A stretch of DNA of 14,753 bases from JBBAFM01 sp041655415 (GTDB lineage Bacteria; Bacillota; Clostridia; Peptostreptococcales; JAAYPU01), in contig CAYSBC010000044.1 of NCBI GenBank assembly GCA_964429195.1, positions 1 to 14,753 on the forward strand, written 5' to 3'. The notes beneath the pieces were generated by a model, which searched no databases, had not been told where the DNA came from, and was given only the letters and a program-made list of their open reading frames with translations. Positions 1 through 7,787 of this stretch are shown one piece after another (positions within the stretch are counted from its first letter, which is position 1; each line of letters starts with the position of its first letter). The position numbers and the translations under genes were made by a program.

Positions 1-31
1 TGATAGGGTAACGGTTTATTACATTTTTCAT
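1..31 (-). CDS. possible 5' end of a further minus-strand gene
   Basis: An ATG at 31-29 (minus) follows GAGGA with a 6-nt gap and opens ten codons (MKNVINRYPI) that run off the left edge. It lies 97 bp downstream of the HD-domain gene on the same strand. The ribosome binding site is reasonable, but ten codons cannot identify a product or prove coding. Confidence 0.3.
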   Translation of the reverse strand, partial: MKNVINRYPI

Positions 32-128
32 AATGAATCCTCACTGTATATAGAACGACTGAGAATATAAAACTCTTCTTGGCTTGGATGGAATTTCTTA
101 ACCTACTTATTATCGGTTCTTTAACCTT

Positions 129-806
129 TCAATAAAGCATTTTATCGAGAATTTGATTTGCATTGTGATAGTTTCTATTGACTTCTTCAAATAGATTTTG
201 GAAATAGAAGTCCATTGTCTTCTGCTGTTCCTTTCCAATCTCTATTGCTTTTTCAGTATAGAATTTAAGATACATTTTATTCAGTTTTCGATTATACTCC
301 CTAAATAAAGATGCCTCTTCAGTTGCCAATCCTTCTGTTGGCAATCTATTCTTTCCTACTAAATAGAACGGTTCTTCAATTTGACCTCCAAATAAAATGG
401 TTCTTGCTACACCTACTGTTCCTGTTAAATCTAATTTATCTGAATCAAAAATAATCTTCGCCTCTATGGACTGTGGTACTCTCTTGTTTTTGTACCTGTG
501 GGTAAGAATACAATCTGCAACATGATTTGCTTTTTCTTCACAGTATCCGTTATTAATTAAAAACTCCTTTGCCTTTCTACTGCCTACCTCTGCATGGCAG
601 AGCATAGGATTTTTCATTTCATCTATCCTTCCAATGTCATGTAATAATGCTGAGCTAATCACAACCTCAATATCCGCTTTCTCGACGGAATTAGCAATTT
701 GCAGTGCATAATTTAAAACTCTATAACTGTGTAAACAATCGTGGACTGTATCATCCATGCATTCTAACATAAATTTCTCGATCCTTTTAAATTCTTCTCT
801 ATTCAT
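129..806 (-). CDS. HD-domain metal-dependent phosphohydrolase
   Basis: This 225-residue protein carries the full HD metal-binding signature: His26 (DCLHSYRV), His56-Asp57 (ALLHDIGR), His71, His103 (ILTHRYK) and a late Asp123 (FDSDKLD). The HD superfamily hydrolyses phosphate esters of nucleotides or nucleic acids. The single-domain, all-helical layout resembles small bacterial HD proteins such as the YedJ/YpgQ group, but substrate cannot be read from the sequence. The C-terminal third (about 150-225) is charged and helical and I recognise no second domain. No signal peptide or membrane segment is visible, so it is probably cytosolic. The start is supported by AGGAGTG ending 8 nt before the ATG. 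It appears monocistronic: upstream lies a stretch with a decayed ORF, and downstream only a possible new start after 97 bp. Family is secure, substrate unknown. Confidence 0.85.
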   Translation of the reverse strand: MNREEFKRIEKFMLECMDDTVHDCLHSYRVLNYALQIANSVEKADIEVVISSALLHDIGRIDEMKNPMLCHAEVGSRKAKEFLINNGYCEEKANHVADCILTHRYKNKRVPQSIEAKIIFDSDKLDLTGTVGVARTILFGGQIEEPFYLVGKNRLPTEGLATEEASLFREYNRKLNKMYLKFYTEKAIEIGKEQQKTMDFYFQNLFEEVNRNYHNANQILDKMLY

Positions 807-830
807 ATTTTAAGCACTCCTATTTATTAC

Positions 831-886
831 TCACAGAGCAGCAACTCCACCTGTAATAATCGCTGTTTTAATTTTACACCTCCTTT
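831..886 (-). pseudogene. stub of a short-chain dehydrogenase N-terminus (possible)
   Basis: On the minus strand a very strong Shine-Dalgarno AAAGGAGGTG (886-877) is followed, 4 nt later, by ATT AAA ACA GCG and so on, reading xKTAIITGGVAAL before TGA (833-831). The string KTAIITGG is how many short-chain dehydrogenase/reductases begin: beta-1 and the TGxxxGxG turn of the Rossmann fold. There is no ATG; the codon in start position is ATT, which may be a mutated ATG. The simplest reading is the 5' end of a lost SDR gene, with the HD gene start lying 24 nt further on. Alternatives are a short ATT-initiated leader peptide ahead of the HD gene, or chance. Confidence 0.4.
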
Positions 887-990
887 ATATATCCTTCAAT
901 CTTTATTAAAATATATGGCATCATCTTAATTGTCCATAAACCCCTCATTGCACCAAACATATACTGCTATGGATAGGGAGGTTTTATTAT

Positions 991-1272
991 ATGGAAATGT
1001 GGCTTACAAGCTTAAAAACAAACACACCCCAAGAAGGATTTGAATTAGCCATCAAGCTTTCTCAAAAGGGTGTAGAATATACACAACCATCTGAAGAGAT
1101 TAGAAAAAGATTACGGCCCATCTATTCACAAAATGCAAATAGTTTGATATTTGCATCGAACGTTATAGCAGCAAATTTCCAAACTGTGGCTGCGGCAAAT
1201 AATTATTGGGGAGAAAGCAGCCCTAATTATTTATATGATCATCCATGGCATTTTAAAAATAGTAGCTCATAA
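991..1272 (+). CDS. small hypothetical protein, 93 aa
   Basis: I do not recognise this 93-residue protein. The ATG follows GGGAGG with a good spacing, so expression is plausible. There is no signal peptide, membrane segment or cysteine. Residues 1-45 look like charged amphipathic helices (KTNTPQEGFELAIKLSQKG, then EEIRKRLRPIY), the middle (46-70) is rich in Asn, Ala and Ser, and the tail is strikingly aromatic and His/Pro-rich (NNYWGESSPNYLYDHPWHF). It stands alone on the plus strand between minus-strand genes and ends at a bidirectional terminator, so it is its own transcription unit. It could be an independent small protein or the surviving end of a longer one; nothing upstream in frame suggests the latter. 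Confidence 0.6.
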   Translation: MEMWLTSLKTNTPQEGFELAIKLSQKGVEYTQPSEEIRKRLRPIYSQNANSLIFASNVIAANFQTVAAANNYWGESSPNYLYDHPWHFKNSSS

Positions 1273-1299
1273 ATGTTCGTAGAATTTTAAAAGCAAAAC

Positions 1300-1333
1300 A
1301 AAACGCCCCATAAAGTATGATATAGGGTGTTTT
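1300..1333. terminator. bidirectional intrinsic terminator between convergent genes
   Basis: The arms AAAACGCCC (1300-1308) and GGGTGTTTT (1325-1333) form a 9-bp stem with one G-T wobble around a 16-nt loop. The A and T ends of the stem serve as U-tracts on both strands. It sits between the small plus-strand gene ending at 1272 and the MATE gene whose stop is at 1376, so it can end both transcripts. Confidence 0.7.
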
Positions 1334-1375
1334 AATCTATAAAAAATGTTCTTTTTTTATGCTTTATTCATATTA

Positions 1376-2722
1376 TCAAGTCAATATGCTTTTATGGCTC
1401 CATTTTCCAAGTAAATAATAGGAAAATGATATTATGTAGTTTGCTGCCCATCCTATGGGAATTGCATACCATACAGCTTGAGCACCCACTATGGGTGCAA
1501 ATTTAAATGCTATTACTACTCTCATACCTAAGTTTACCAAATTAGATATAGTAAACACAACCATATCCCCGGCACCCCTTAGTACCCCGTCGGTAATAGA
1601 TTTTAACCCTATTAGTACAAAAAAATATCCGATAAATCTCAAATAGCTTATTCCTGTGTTAAATGCTTTAGTTCCACTTTCAACGTCTAGGAATATGGAA
1701 ATAATAGGCCTATAAAATACGGCTATTGTAAGTGCAATAATGATTGAAAAAGAAATAATTATTTTATATGCAGCTTTATACCCTTCCCTTACTCTTTCAT
1801 ATTGTCCCGCACCAAGATTCTGTGCCGTAAATGTAGAAATAGCATTTCCTGATGCTATCATAGGTACAATACATATTGATTCTATTCTCGTGGCAGCTGA
1901 ATATCCGGCCAAAATTGGTGATCCAAAGCTATTTATCACAGATTGTACCAATACCAACCCAATGGAAACAATAGACTGTTGTAAGACAGAAGGGACTGAA
2001 ATGAAAAACATTTTCTTTAATATTTGTATATTAAAAATATGCACTTCCTCTTTTTGGGTTTCATATGCTTGTACAGTTTTCATCAAGATAAAAAATGAAA
2101 TTACAGCTGATATGCCTTGCGCTATTACTGTTGCAATAGCAACGCCCGCAACTCCCTTTTTCATAACAATTACCATAAACAAATCTAATAAAACATTTAT
2201 AATGGATGAGAAAATCAATAAATAGAGAGGTATCTTTGATTTCCCCATAGAGTTAAATACAGATGACAAAATATTGTACATAAATAAAAAAGGTAACCCC
2301 ATAAAATATATTTCTAAATATAGAACAGCATCATTAAAAATATTGTCCGGGGTTCTCAGCAGAGTTAATAACCGTACATTAGCAAAAATCCCAAATATAA
2401 ACAAAATCATGCTTAAAACAGCAAAACTAATCAGTGCAGTATATATGGATGTTTTCATTTTTCCATATTCTCTTGCACCTAAATACTGAGAAATCACTAC
2501 AGAGGAGCCAATTCCACCCCCTATTGCAATCATTATAAATACAGTCGTAAGGGAATATGAGGCACCAACTGCCGCCAAGGCATCTTCACTAACAAATCGA
2601 CCAACTATAATTGAATCCGCCATATTATAAAATTGTTGAAATAAATTCCCAGCTATCATGGGAATTGAAAAAAACAACAAAGATTTGCCCGGATGATCCT
2701 TTAACATGTTATACTCTTTCAT
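1376..2722 (-). CDS. MATE-family multidrug/cation antiporter
   Basis: A 448-residue integral membrane protein of the MATE family, normal in length, with about twelve hydrophobic segments. The N-terminus has the family pattern: a short polar leader, then SIPMIAGNLFQQFYNMADSI and VGRFVSEDALAAVGAS, with IGSSVVISQYLGARE before helix 3. The second half repeats the pattern (SVPSVLQQSIVSIG, then SAATRIES and STFTAQNLGAGQ), reflecting the two-lobed fold. Such proteins export drugs or metabolites in exchange for Na+ or H+ across the cytoplasmic membrane. The sequence is closest in style to the MepA/DinF-like clostridial group; substrate is not predictable. AAGGAG lies 7 nt before the ATG. The 133-bp gap upstream makes it uncertain whether it is co-transcribed with the DHHW gene. 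Confidence 0.93.
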   Translation of the reverse strand: MKEYNMLKDHPGKSLLFFSIPMIAGNLFQQFYNMADSIIVGRFVSEDALAAVGASYSLTTVFIMIAIGGGIGSSVVISQYLGAREYGKMKTSIYTALISFAVLSMILFIFGIFANVRLLTLLRTPDNIFNDAVLYLEIYFMGLPFLFMYNILSSVFNSMGKSKIPLYLLIFSSIINVLLDLFMVIVMKKGVAGVAIATVIAQGISAVISFFILMKTVQAYETQKEEVHIFNIQILKKMFFISVPSVLQQSIVSIGLVLVQSVINSFGSPILAGYSAATRIESICIVPMIASGNAISTFTAQNLGAGQYERVREGYKAAYKIIISFSIIIALTIAVFYRPIISIFLDVESGTKAFNTGISYLRFIGYFFVLIGLKSITDGVLRGAGDMVVFTISNLVNLGMRVVIAFKFAPIVGAQAVWYAIPIGWAANYIISFSYYLLGKWSHKSILT

Positions 2723-2855
2723 ATGAACTCCTTAAAAACTAGACTAAAAATTATTTATTTACATTTATAAAACAAATTTAGATCTCTTTTGATCCATTTT
2801 AACATTTATATAGATTATAGCTTATAGCCCACAACAAAGTATTTATTTTTTTATT

Positions 2856-3983
2856 TCATTTCAACATAGTGCTTTTATTCAAAATTAAAGTATTATAAAG
2901 AAATAGTACATCTTGACCTCGAGAAAAATCAATATACTCCCCTAATAAGTCAGTGGATATATAGCGAAGATCAACAAGGGTTATTTGAGAATAGTGCTGA
3001 AGCAGCAAAGGTGCAATACTGCTCCCAAAGGAATCCCTAAACAATATCAGCTCCGCCCCCGTGGTACACATAGGATTGGAAACTGTAATGATAGACTTTG
3101 CGCCGGAAAGAAACACATCGTAAGGGTCTATGGTTCTAAATTTTTCATCTGTATATACCTTACTGTATGTTCCATCTATAGGATCAAAAACAATAGCATT
3201 TTCAATACTATCATTCGTAAGATATGCCATAGTATCAGGCCTTAACTTTAGGGCTGCTTGGCCATAATAGGAACCGTAAAATGGATAAAACTCTTCCTTT
3301 GTATAAGTGGTGTCAATATTGTTATTGTCATTACCCATTTCTCTTAGAAGCTTATAAGAAATATTGATTAATCTATCCTGGCTCCAATGGATATCTGTCT
3401 TATAATAATCCTCTATTTTTAAAGAATCAAATAAATCTATATATTTCATATTTTTTATATCTTGATTCATAATATCCACCATCTTTTTATAATCCATGAA
3501 AGGATAGCCCTTTTCTTTTGCTGTAAAATAATTTTTATCAGGGATAATGGAATAGTTTACGTTCATACCCTTTAAGTATTTATTATAAACCTCATTTATT
3601 TTTTTTGCTCCATTTTTAATGGATTTTTCATTTAATGGATATTCTATCTTATAGATTGCTCCGTCTACAATGTAAATACCCTTATTATCTTTTTGCTTTA
3701 GCAAATAGAACCTGCCAAAGGCCTTAAACCCTCTGAAGGTATCGCGGCAAACAAATTGATCCAGGAAATACTTTTCCATCTCCTCAAAATACTTTCCGTT
3801 TAACAGCTTTTCAAAAGAATATGTGGGTATACCTACAAGTTTTCGGCGCTCACTATAAGAAATTTCGGAATCAGGAAATATAAGGTTTACCAACATAAAC
3901 CCCGTGATCATTATGCCAAAGCAAATTATAACTATTTTATTTTTGATATAATTATTTACATTACTTTTTGCATTACTCTTCAT
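2856..3983 (-). CDS. DHHW / AlgX-like SGNH acyltransferase-type protein
   Basis: A 375-residue protein with one N-terminal membrane anchor (about 16-36) and an extracytoplasmic domain. It holds the DHHW-family signature TDIHW (196-200) and a late RDSFGSS block (316-322). By comparison with AlgX/PatB-type SGNH enzymes, Asp197, His199 and Ser318 would be the catalytic triad. These proteins work with an MBOAT partner, which passes acetyl groups across the membrane for transfer to a polysaccharide or cell-wall polymer. The gene starts 17 nt after the MBOAT gene ends, with GGAGAA before the ATG, and is surely co-transcribed. The second residue of the canonical DHHW is Ile here (DIHW), a variation outside the catalytic positions. 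The polymer acetylated is unknown: no glycosyltransferase lies nearby. Confidence 0.88.
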   Translation of the reverse strand: MKSNAKSNVNNYIKNKIVIICFGIMITGFMLVNLIFPDSEISYSERRKLVGIPTYSFEKLLNGKYFEEMEKYFLDQFVCRDTFRGFKAFGRFYLLKQKDNKGIYIVDGAIYKIEYPLNEKSIKNGAKKINEVYNKYLKGMNVNYSIIPDKNYFTAKEKGYPFMDYKKMVDIMNQDIKNMKYIDLFDSLKIEDYYKTDIHWSQDRLINISYKLLREMGNDNNNIDTTYTKEEFYPFYGSYYGQAALKLRPDTMAYLTNDSIENAIVFDPIDGTYSKVYTDEKFRTIDPYDVFLSGAKSIITVSNPMCTTGAELILFRDSFGSSIAPLLLQHYSQITLVDLRYISTDLLGEYIDFSRGQDVLFLYNTLILNKSTMLK

Positions 3984-4000
3984 ACTAAAAATTCTCCATG

Positions 4001-5404
4001 CTAAAATCTAAAATATAAGAAGGGATTAAAAGAACCATCAATAAGATAACCGGTTATAAGCAAAAGCAGTGAAATATGCATAATAGGCTCCAAAATATTA
4101 ATTATTTTTCGTCCTGCCCTATAACCCTTTGCCCTGGTAATAATCGCACTCATGAATGGTGTGGCACCGATAGAAGCAATGATTAAAACAAAACCGTAGC
4201 TTTTTAAATAATACATGGTTTCAAAGCTTGAGAGCTTAAGGGGTAACATACCAAACATGCCCATCAAACTTTCAACAGCAATCTTTAAATTATCTGCATT
4301 AAATATTACAAAACTAGTTGCTACAAAAAATAGGGTATAAATATGACTTATTATCCGGGGTAATCTTTTTAAAATGTTTTTCAGGAATAATTTTTCAAAC
4401 AGTAAAAACAATGCAAAATATAATCCCCACATGATAAAATTCCACTTTGCACCATGCCAAAATCCCGTTAAAAACCAGACAACGATGATATTGCGAATCC
4501 ATTTTGCAATACCCCCATAAGAGCCTCCCATAGGAATATATACGTAATCCCTAAACCATGTGCCCAATGATATATGCCATCTTCTCCAAAATTCAGTTAT
4601 GCTCCTTGAAATATATGGGTAATTAAAGTTTTCTAAAAAATGAAATCCCAAAATTCTGCCAATGCCAATAGCCATATCGCTATAACCAGAAAAATCAAAA
4701 TAGATTTGCAGCATAAAAGCTAAAGCAATAATCCAGTAAAACAAGACTGTTTTTTCATTTGCACCGGAAAATATTTTTGCAAGTTCACCAAGAGTGTTAG
4801 CAATAATAACCTTTTTTGATAATCCTATTATAAAGCGATTAATGCCATAGGCGGCGTCCTCAAATGAATGGCTGCGCTTAATAAGATCTGCTTCAACAGT
4901 AGTATAGCGGACTATAGGTCCTGCAATCAGTTGAGGGAAAAGCGATATATATGTGGCAAAGGTTAAAATATTTTTTTGCACCTTTGCTTCCCCTTTGTAC
5001 ACATCAATTGTGTAGGATAAAATTTGAAATGTATAAAAGCTTATTCCAATAGGCATTATCAAATATACAGGAGATATTCCTACATCCCATAATTTATTTA
5101 TATTTTCTATAAAAAAATTGAGATACTTAAAGATCCCCAGAATCCCAATAGATACAACCACAGATGAAACAAGTGCAATCTTAGCCTGTTTTCTTTCCTT
5201 ACTTTTATCTATCCACAGCCCATGAACATAACCTGAGACAATAGAAATTATCATTATAGGAAGGAATTTAGGTTCTCCGTGGAAATAAAAAAATAAACTG
5301 GCCAGCAATAGGACAGCGTTTCTAAATTTTTTTGGGACTATAAAATATAGTCCCAAAAAAATCGGTAAAAAATAGTACAAGAAACTAATACTTGCAAATA
5401 GCAT
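4001..5404 (-). CDS. MBOAT-family O-acyltransferase (AlgI/PatA-like)
   Basis: A 467-residue polytopic membrane protein of the MBOAT family, close to the usual AlgI length of 460-520. Visible family blocks are FPQLIAGPIVRY (156-167), DFSGYSDMAIGIGRILGF (237-254), the EFWRRWHISLGTWFRDYVYI block (271-290) and GFWHGAKWNF (314-323). The latter contains the invariant membrane His317; His277 is the second conserved histidine. MBOAT proteins of this group take acetyl groups from a cytosolic donor and present them to an external SGNH partner, here the DHHW protein encoded next. The start overlaps the preceding gene's end region: only 2 nt separate the DUF4358 stop from this ATG, and AAAGGGG lies within that gene's last codons. 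The gene order DUF4358-MBOAT-DHHW indicates one functional unit. Confidence 0.93.
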   Translation of the reverse strand: MLFASISFLYYFLPIFLGLYFIVPKKFRNAVLLLASLFFYFHGEPKFLPIMIISIVSGYVHGLWIDKSKERKQAKIALVSSVVVSIGILGIFKYLNFFIENINKLWDVGISPVYLIMPIGISFYTFQILSYTIDVYKGEAKVQKNILTFATYISLFPQLIAGPIVRYTTVEADLIKRSHSFEDAAYGINRFIIGLSKKVIIANTLGELAKIFSGANEKTVLFYWIIALAFMLQIYFDFSGYSDMAIGIGRILGFHFLENFNYPYISRSITEFWRRWHISLGTWFRDYVYIPMGGSYGGIAKWIRNIIVVWFLTGFWHGAKWNFIMWGLYFALFLLFEKLFLKNILKRLPRIISHIYTLFFVATSFVIFNADNLKIAVESLMGMFGMLPLKLSSFETMYYLKSYGFVLIIASIGATPFMSAIITRAKGYRAGRKIINILEPIMHISLLLLITGYLIDGSFNPFLYFRF

Positions 5405-5406
5405 AA

Positions 5407-5910
5407 CTACCCCTTTAATGCAAGAAATGCGTCGTGCATTGGCTTCGCTTGGTCATTGCTCATAATAAGAAATACTACATCTCCAATATTATCAACTATA
5501 ACATTTTCAGGTTCAACACCTACACATATCCATTTCATTGGATCCACATTTTCTTTAATATCAGCCTTTATCTTTTCTATATCCGCATCTTCTTTAACGC
5601 GTACTAGGCACAATGAAAAGGCACCAGGCTGTATCATAGGCTCAGATGCAATGGCATCTTCAAATTCGATATCCTCTTTGCCTAAGTAGTAAACGATGTT
5701 TTCTGAAGTAATAGGAGTTGTCATAAGACTATCCTTTATATGACCATTAAAAGAATCTCCTACTTCGACTGTATCATATATCTTGGCCAAAATATCTTCA
5801 AGGCTTCCTTCAAGGTTATTGTTATTGCCCTGATCCTTACCGCCCTCACTACAGGCTATGAAACTAAAAATCATCACTACTGCCAATAATAAAACAAGTA
5901 TTTTTTTCAT
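5407..5910 (-). CDS. DUF4358-type lipoprotein
   Basis: A 167-residue secreted lipoprotein. It begins with a short signal (MKK, then a hydrophobic stretch) ending in FIAC, with Cys20 as the lipidation site, followed by a Gly/Asn linker (about 22-34) and one domain of about 130 residues. The domain ends with WICVGVEPENVIVDNIGDVV and FLIMSND, features I associate with DUF4358. These proteins commonly accompany MBOAT and DHHW genes in Clostridia; their role is not established, but the placement outside the membrane suggests assistance to the acyltransferase. The start at 5910 is chosen because GGGAG lies 7 nt upstream and a signal peptide follows. A longer frame extends back into the N gap at 5959 but has no biological support. 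Confidence 0.8.
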   Translation of the reverse strand: MKKILVLLLAVVMIFSFIACSEGGKDQGNNNNLEGSLEDILAKIYDTVEVGDSFNGHIKDSLMTTPITSENIVYYLGKEDIEFEDAIASEPMIQPGAFSLCLVRVKEDADIEKIKADIKENVDPMKWICVGVEPENVIVDNIGDVVFLIMSNDQAKPMHDAFLALKG

Positions 5911-5958
5911 TTTTAAACTCCCTTTAAATAGTTTTTGCTTGTTCATTAAATTAGACAG

Positions 5959-6058
5959 NNNNNNNNNNNNNNNNNNNNNNNNNNNNNNNNNNNNNNNNNN
6001 NNNNNNNNNNNNNNNNNNNNNNNNNNNNNNNNNNNNNNNNNNNNNNNNNNNNNNNNNN
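5959..6058. other. assembly gap (100 N)
   Basis: Exactly 100 N, the conventional placeholder for a scaffold gap of unknown length. It cuts the 3' end of the PAP2 phosphatase gene. Other genes could lie inside it, and any reading frame crossing it (for example PAP2 into the lipoprotein) is an artefact. Confidence 0.98.
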
Positions 6059-6537
6059 CCTAAAATCATACCTGCCAAAATATCGCTTGGATAATGCATG
6101 AATAAATATATTCTTGAAAATGCTATTGTTATGGCACTCATCCAAACCCATGGTGCAAATCTTTTCAAATACTTATTTATAACATAGGCCACTGCAAAAG
6201 ATGAAGTCGTATGACCTGATGGAAAAGAGTATGCTGAGGATTTATCTATCAACAAGGATATTGAAGGAAAATTTGCATAGGGCCTCGGTCTTTGAAAGAT
6301 ATGCTTGAATATCCCCTCTCCCATGATAGTGCTTAAAATTAATACCCCCAGTGTGACCATGCCAATAGAGCGGGTTTTTTTATTCATCAAAAGCAAAAAG
6401 GAAAGCAGGATCCATATAACCCCCTTATCCCCTGCAGTAGAAAATAGAACCATTATTTTATCAATTATGGGAAAATGAAAGTTTGTTTGTATAAAAAACA
6501 AGATTGTTTGATCTAAGTTGTTTAAAAATGTTATCAT
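6059..6537 (-). CDS. PAP2-family membrane phosphatase, 3' end missing in gap
   Basis: The first 159 residues of a PAP2 (type 2 phosphatidic acid phosphatase) protein. All three catalytic motifs are present: K78-x6-R85-P86, the PSGH block (106-109) and SR(141-142)-x5-His148-x3-Asp152. Membrane helices surround them, so the active site faces the outside, as in undecaprenyl-diphosphate or phosphatidylglycerophosphate phosphatases. Short proteins of this kind in Firmicutes often act as BcrC-like undecaprenyl-pyrophosphate phosphatases or lipid phosphatases; I cannot choose between them. Only the last helices should be missing, because the family is usually 170-230 residues. AGAGGT lies 5 nt before the ATG. 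It follows the remnant of a sensor kinase by 40 nt. Confidence 0.88.
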
Positions 6538-6577
6538 TGGTTACCTCTTTTATTATGCTCCGCATTCTCCTATTAGC

Positions 6578-6730
6578 CTATGCAATAGTCTGAAATATAA
6601 ACCAGCCATCCTTGACCGAAAACTGAAATACTCCACCATGCTTTTCTACGATATGAACCATACTTTTTGTGCCAAAACCATGGTCCTGTTCATGGGATAC
6701 AGGCAGACCCTCCCTAGCGGGTATCAAACT
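6578..6730 (-). pseudogene. C-terminal remnant of a GHKL sensor histidine kinase
   Basis: Between the ADP-ribosylglycohydrolase and PAP2 genes the minus strand encodes an open segment that begins just after an in-frame TAG (6733-6731) and ends at TAG (6580-6578). It reads as the last about 50 residues of an AgrC/LytS-like GHKL ATPase domain: REGLPVSHEQ, then the G2-box DHGFGTKSM, then HIVEKHGGVFQF and a closing beta strand (GWFIFQTIA). In the family this block ends the protein, so the true stop codon seems preserved while everything upstream is gone. It has no ribosome binding site or start and overlaps the glycohydrolase 3' end by 7 nt. This suggests a deletion that brought the two genes together. 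Recognition rests on the motif pattern alone. Confidence 0.75.
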
Positions 6731-7533
6731 CTATGGAGGTGTATCCGGCTTTTTGAATTGGTATAAAGCTCACTCAATAGGTTGAATAACCTATCATCAA
6801 GATAGGTTAAAGCCTTATCCACTATATTTTGTGGTATGTCGTAATAAGCTTCCGCTATACTTCCTGTGATAGCGGCTAATGTATCACTATCTCCGCCAAG
6901 TGATATGGCATTTCTTATAGCATCTTCAAAGTCTATGGACTCTAAAAAGGCTACAATCGATTGTGGTACAGTTCCTTGACATGAAACATCAAAATCATAA
7001 GTATCCCTTATCTCATCTAATGTGAAGTTTAAATCGTAGTAGTTTTTCTCAATATATTCCATTATCTCTTCTTTACTGTTGCCCTGTCTTGCCATATAAA
7101 TGGCTACTGTGGTAGCTTCTGCTCCTTTAATTCCTTCTAGATGGTTATGAGTAATCTCTGTTACAATCCTAGATAGCTCTTTAGCTTCTTCTAATGAATC
7201 AGCTACCCATCCACAAGCACTTACTCTCATGGCTGAGCCATTTCCATAGCTATTGTAAGGCTCAGGCTTATCGGAATAAAGCCATCTAAAGAACCTTTCT
7301 CCATAACCTGAATCAGGGTAATGGCGACCAATCTCTTGTAACGTTGGAACAATGATTTCTTTTAACTTATGGAGATCCTTGCTACTATCATATATGGCTT
7401 TAGCTACTGCTAGGGTCATGACAGTATCATCCGTAAATTTACAATCATCCCTAAAAAGGTTAAACTTTTTGGTCTTAATATTATCCCACTCATAGACTGA
7501 ACCAACTATATCACCTATTATTGCACCAATCAT
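6724..7533 (-). CDS. ADP-ribosylglycohydrolase (DraG/ARH family)
   Basis: A 269-residue protein of normal length for the family. It starts with GAIIGDIVGS (3-12), has the metal-binding FTDDT (33-37), the GNGSAMRVS substrate-loop block (97-105), the ITHNHLEGIKGAEA segment (127-140) and the second metal motif GGDSDT (213-218). All acidic ligands expected for the two Mg2+/Mn2+ ions are present. The family removes ADP-ribose from proteins or cleaves related ADP-ribose compounds in the cytosol. No ADP-ribosyltransferase is nearby, so the substrate is open. GAGGAGG lies 7 nt before the ATG. The last residues (SRIHLHRV) run into the sensor kinase remnant and may be a non-native tail created by the deletion there. 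Confidence 0.92.
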   Translation of the reverse strand: MIGAIIGDIVGSVYEWDNIKTKKFNLFRDDCKFTDDTVMTLAVAKAIYDSSKDLHKLKEIIVPTLQEIGRHYPDSGYGERFFRWLYSDKPEPYNSYGNGSAMRVSACGWVADSLEEAKELSRIVTEITHNHLEGIKGAEATTVAIYMARQGNSKEEIMEYIEKNYYDLNFTLDEIRDTYDFDVSCQGTVPQSIVAFLESIDFEDAIRNAISLGGDSDTLAAITGSIAEAYYDIPQNIVDKALTYLDDRLFNLLSELYTNSKSRIHLHRV

Positions 7534-7625
7534 GAATTGACCTCCTCTTCAATGAATTTATGATACAAATCCAATTCTTCAACAAACAGCGAAAAAATAC
7601 TTATTTCCCACATTTCCTTTTATTC

Positions 7626-7654
7626 ATTATACACATATATGGAATTTAATTAAA
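7626..7654 (-). promoter_or_regulatory. candidate sigma-A promoter for the ADP-ribosylglycohydrolase
   Basis: A perfect -10 TATAAT (7631-7626, minus) lies 17 nt from a weak -35 TTTAAT (7654-7649), about 90 bp before the start codon. The weak -35 suggests either low activity or an activator. Confidence 0.45.
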
Positions 7655-7715
7655 GATTACCTGCTTTGAACAATAGAGAATTCGCAGATTGAACCTTGAT
7701 TTTTCATCTCTATAA

Positions 7716-7744
7716 TTGACAGACTTTATGAAATATAGTAACCT
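7716..7744 (+). promoter_or_regulatory. weak candidate promoter for the YgbA-like gene
   Basis: A perfect -35 TTGACA (7716-7721) is followed after 17 nt by TAACCT (7739-7744), a poor -10; TATAGT at 7734 is better in sequence but badly spaced (12 nt). A promoter with a poor -10 or bad spacing is often activator-dependent. I see no clear palindrome for a nitric-oxide sensor in the 250-bp divergent gap. Confidence 0.3.
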
Positions 7745-7787
7745 TGAAATTTATATAGACTAATTTGTACGGAAGAAGGGAAATGCA

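Noticed and set aside
1740..2225. Plus-strand open frame of 161 codons antisense to the MATE gene
   Set aside because: It is the complement of a clearly coding gene, lacks a ribosome binding site and resembles no protein family.
5407..6537. Single 376-residue PAP2-lipoprotein fusion
   Set aside because: The frame passes through 100 N of unknown true length; the lipoprotein has its own ribosome binding site and signal peptide.
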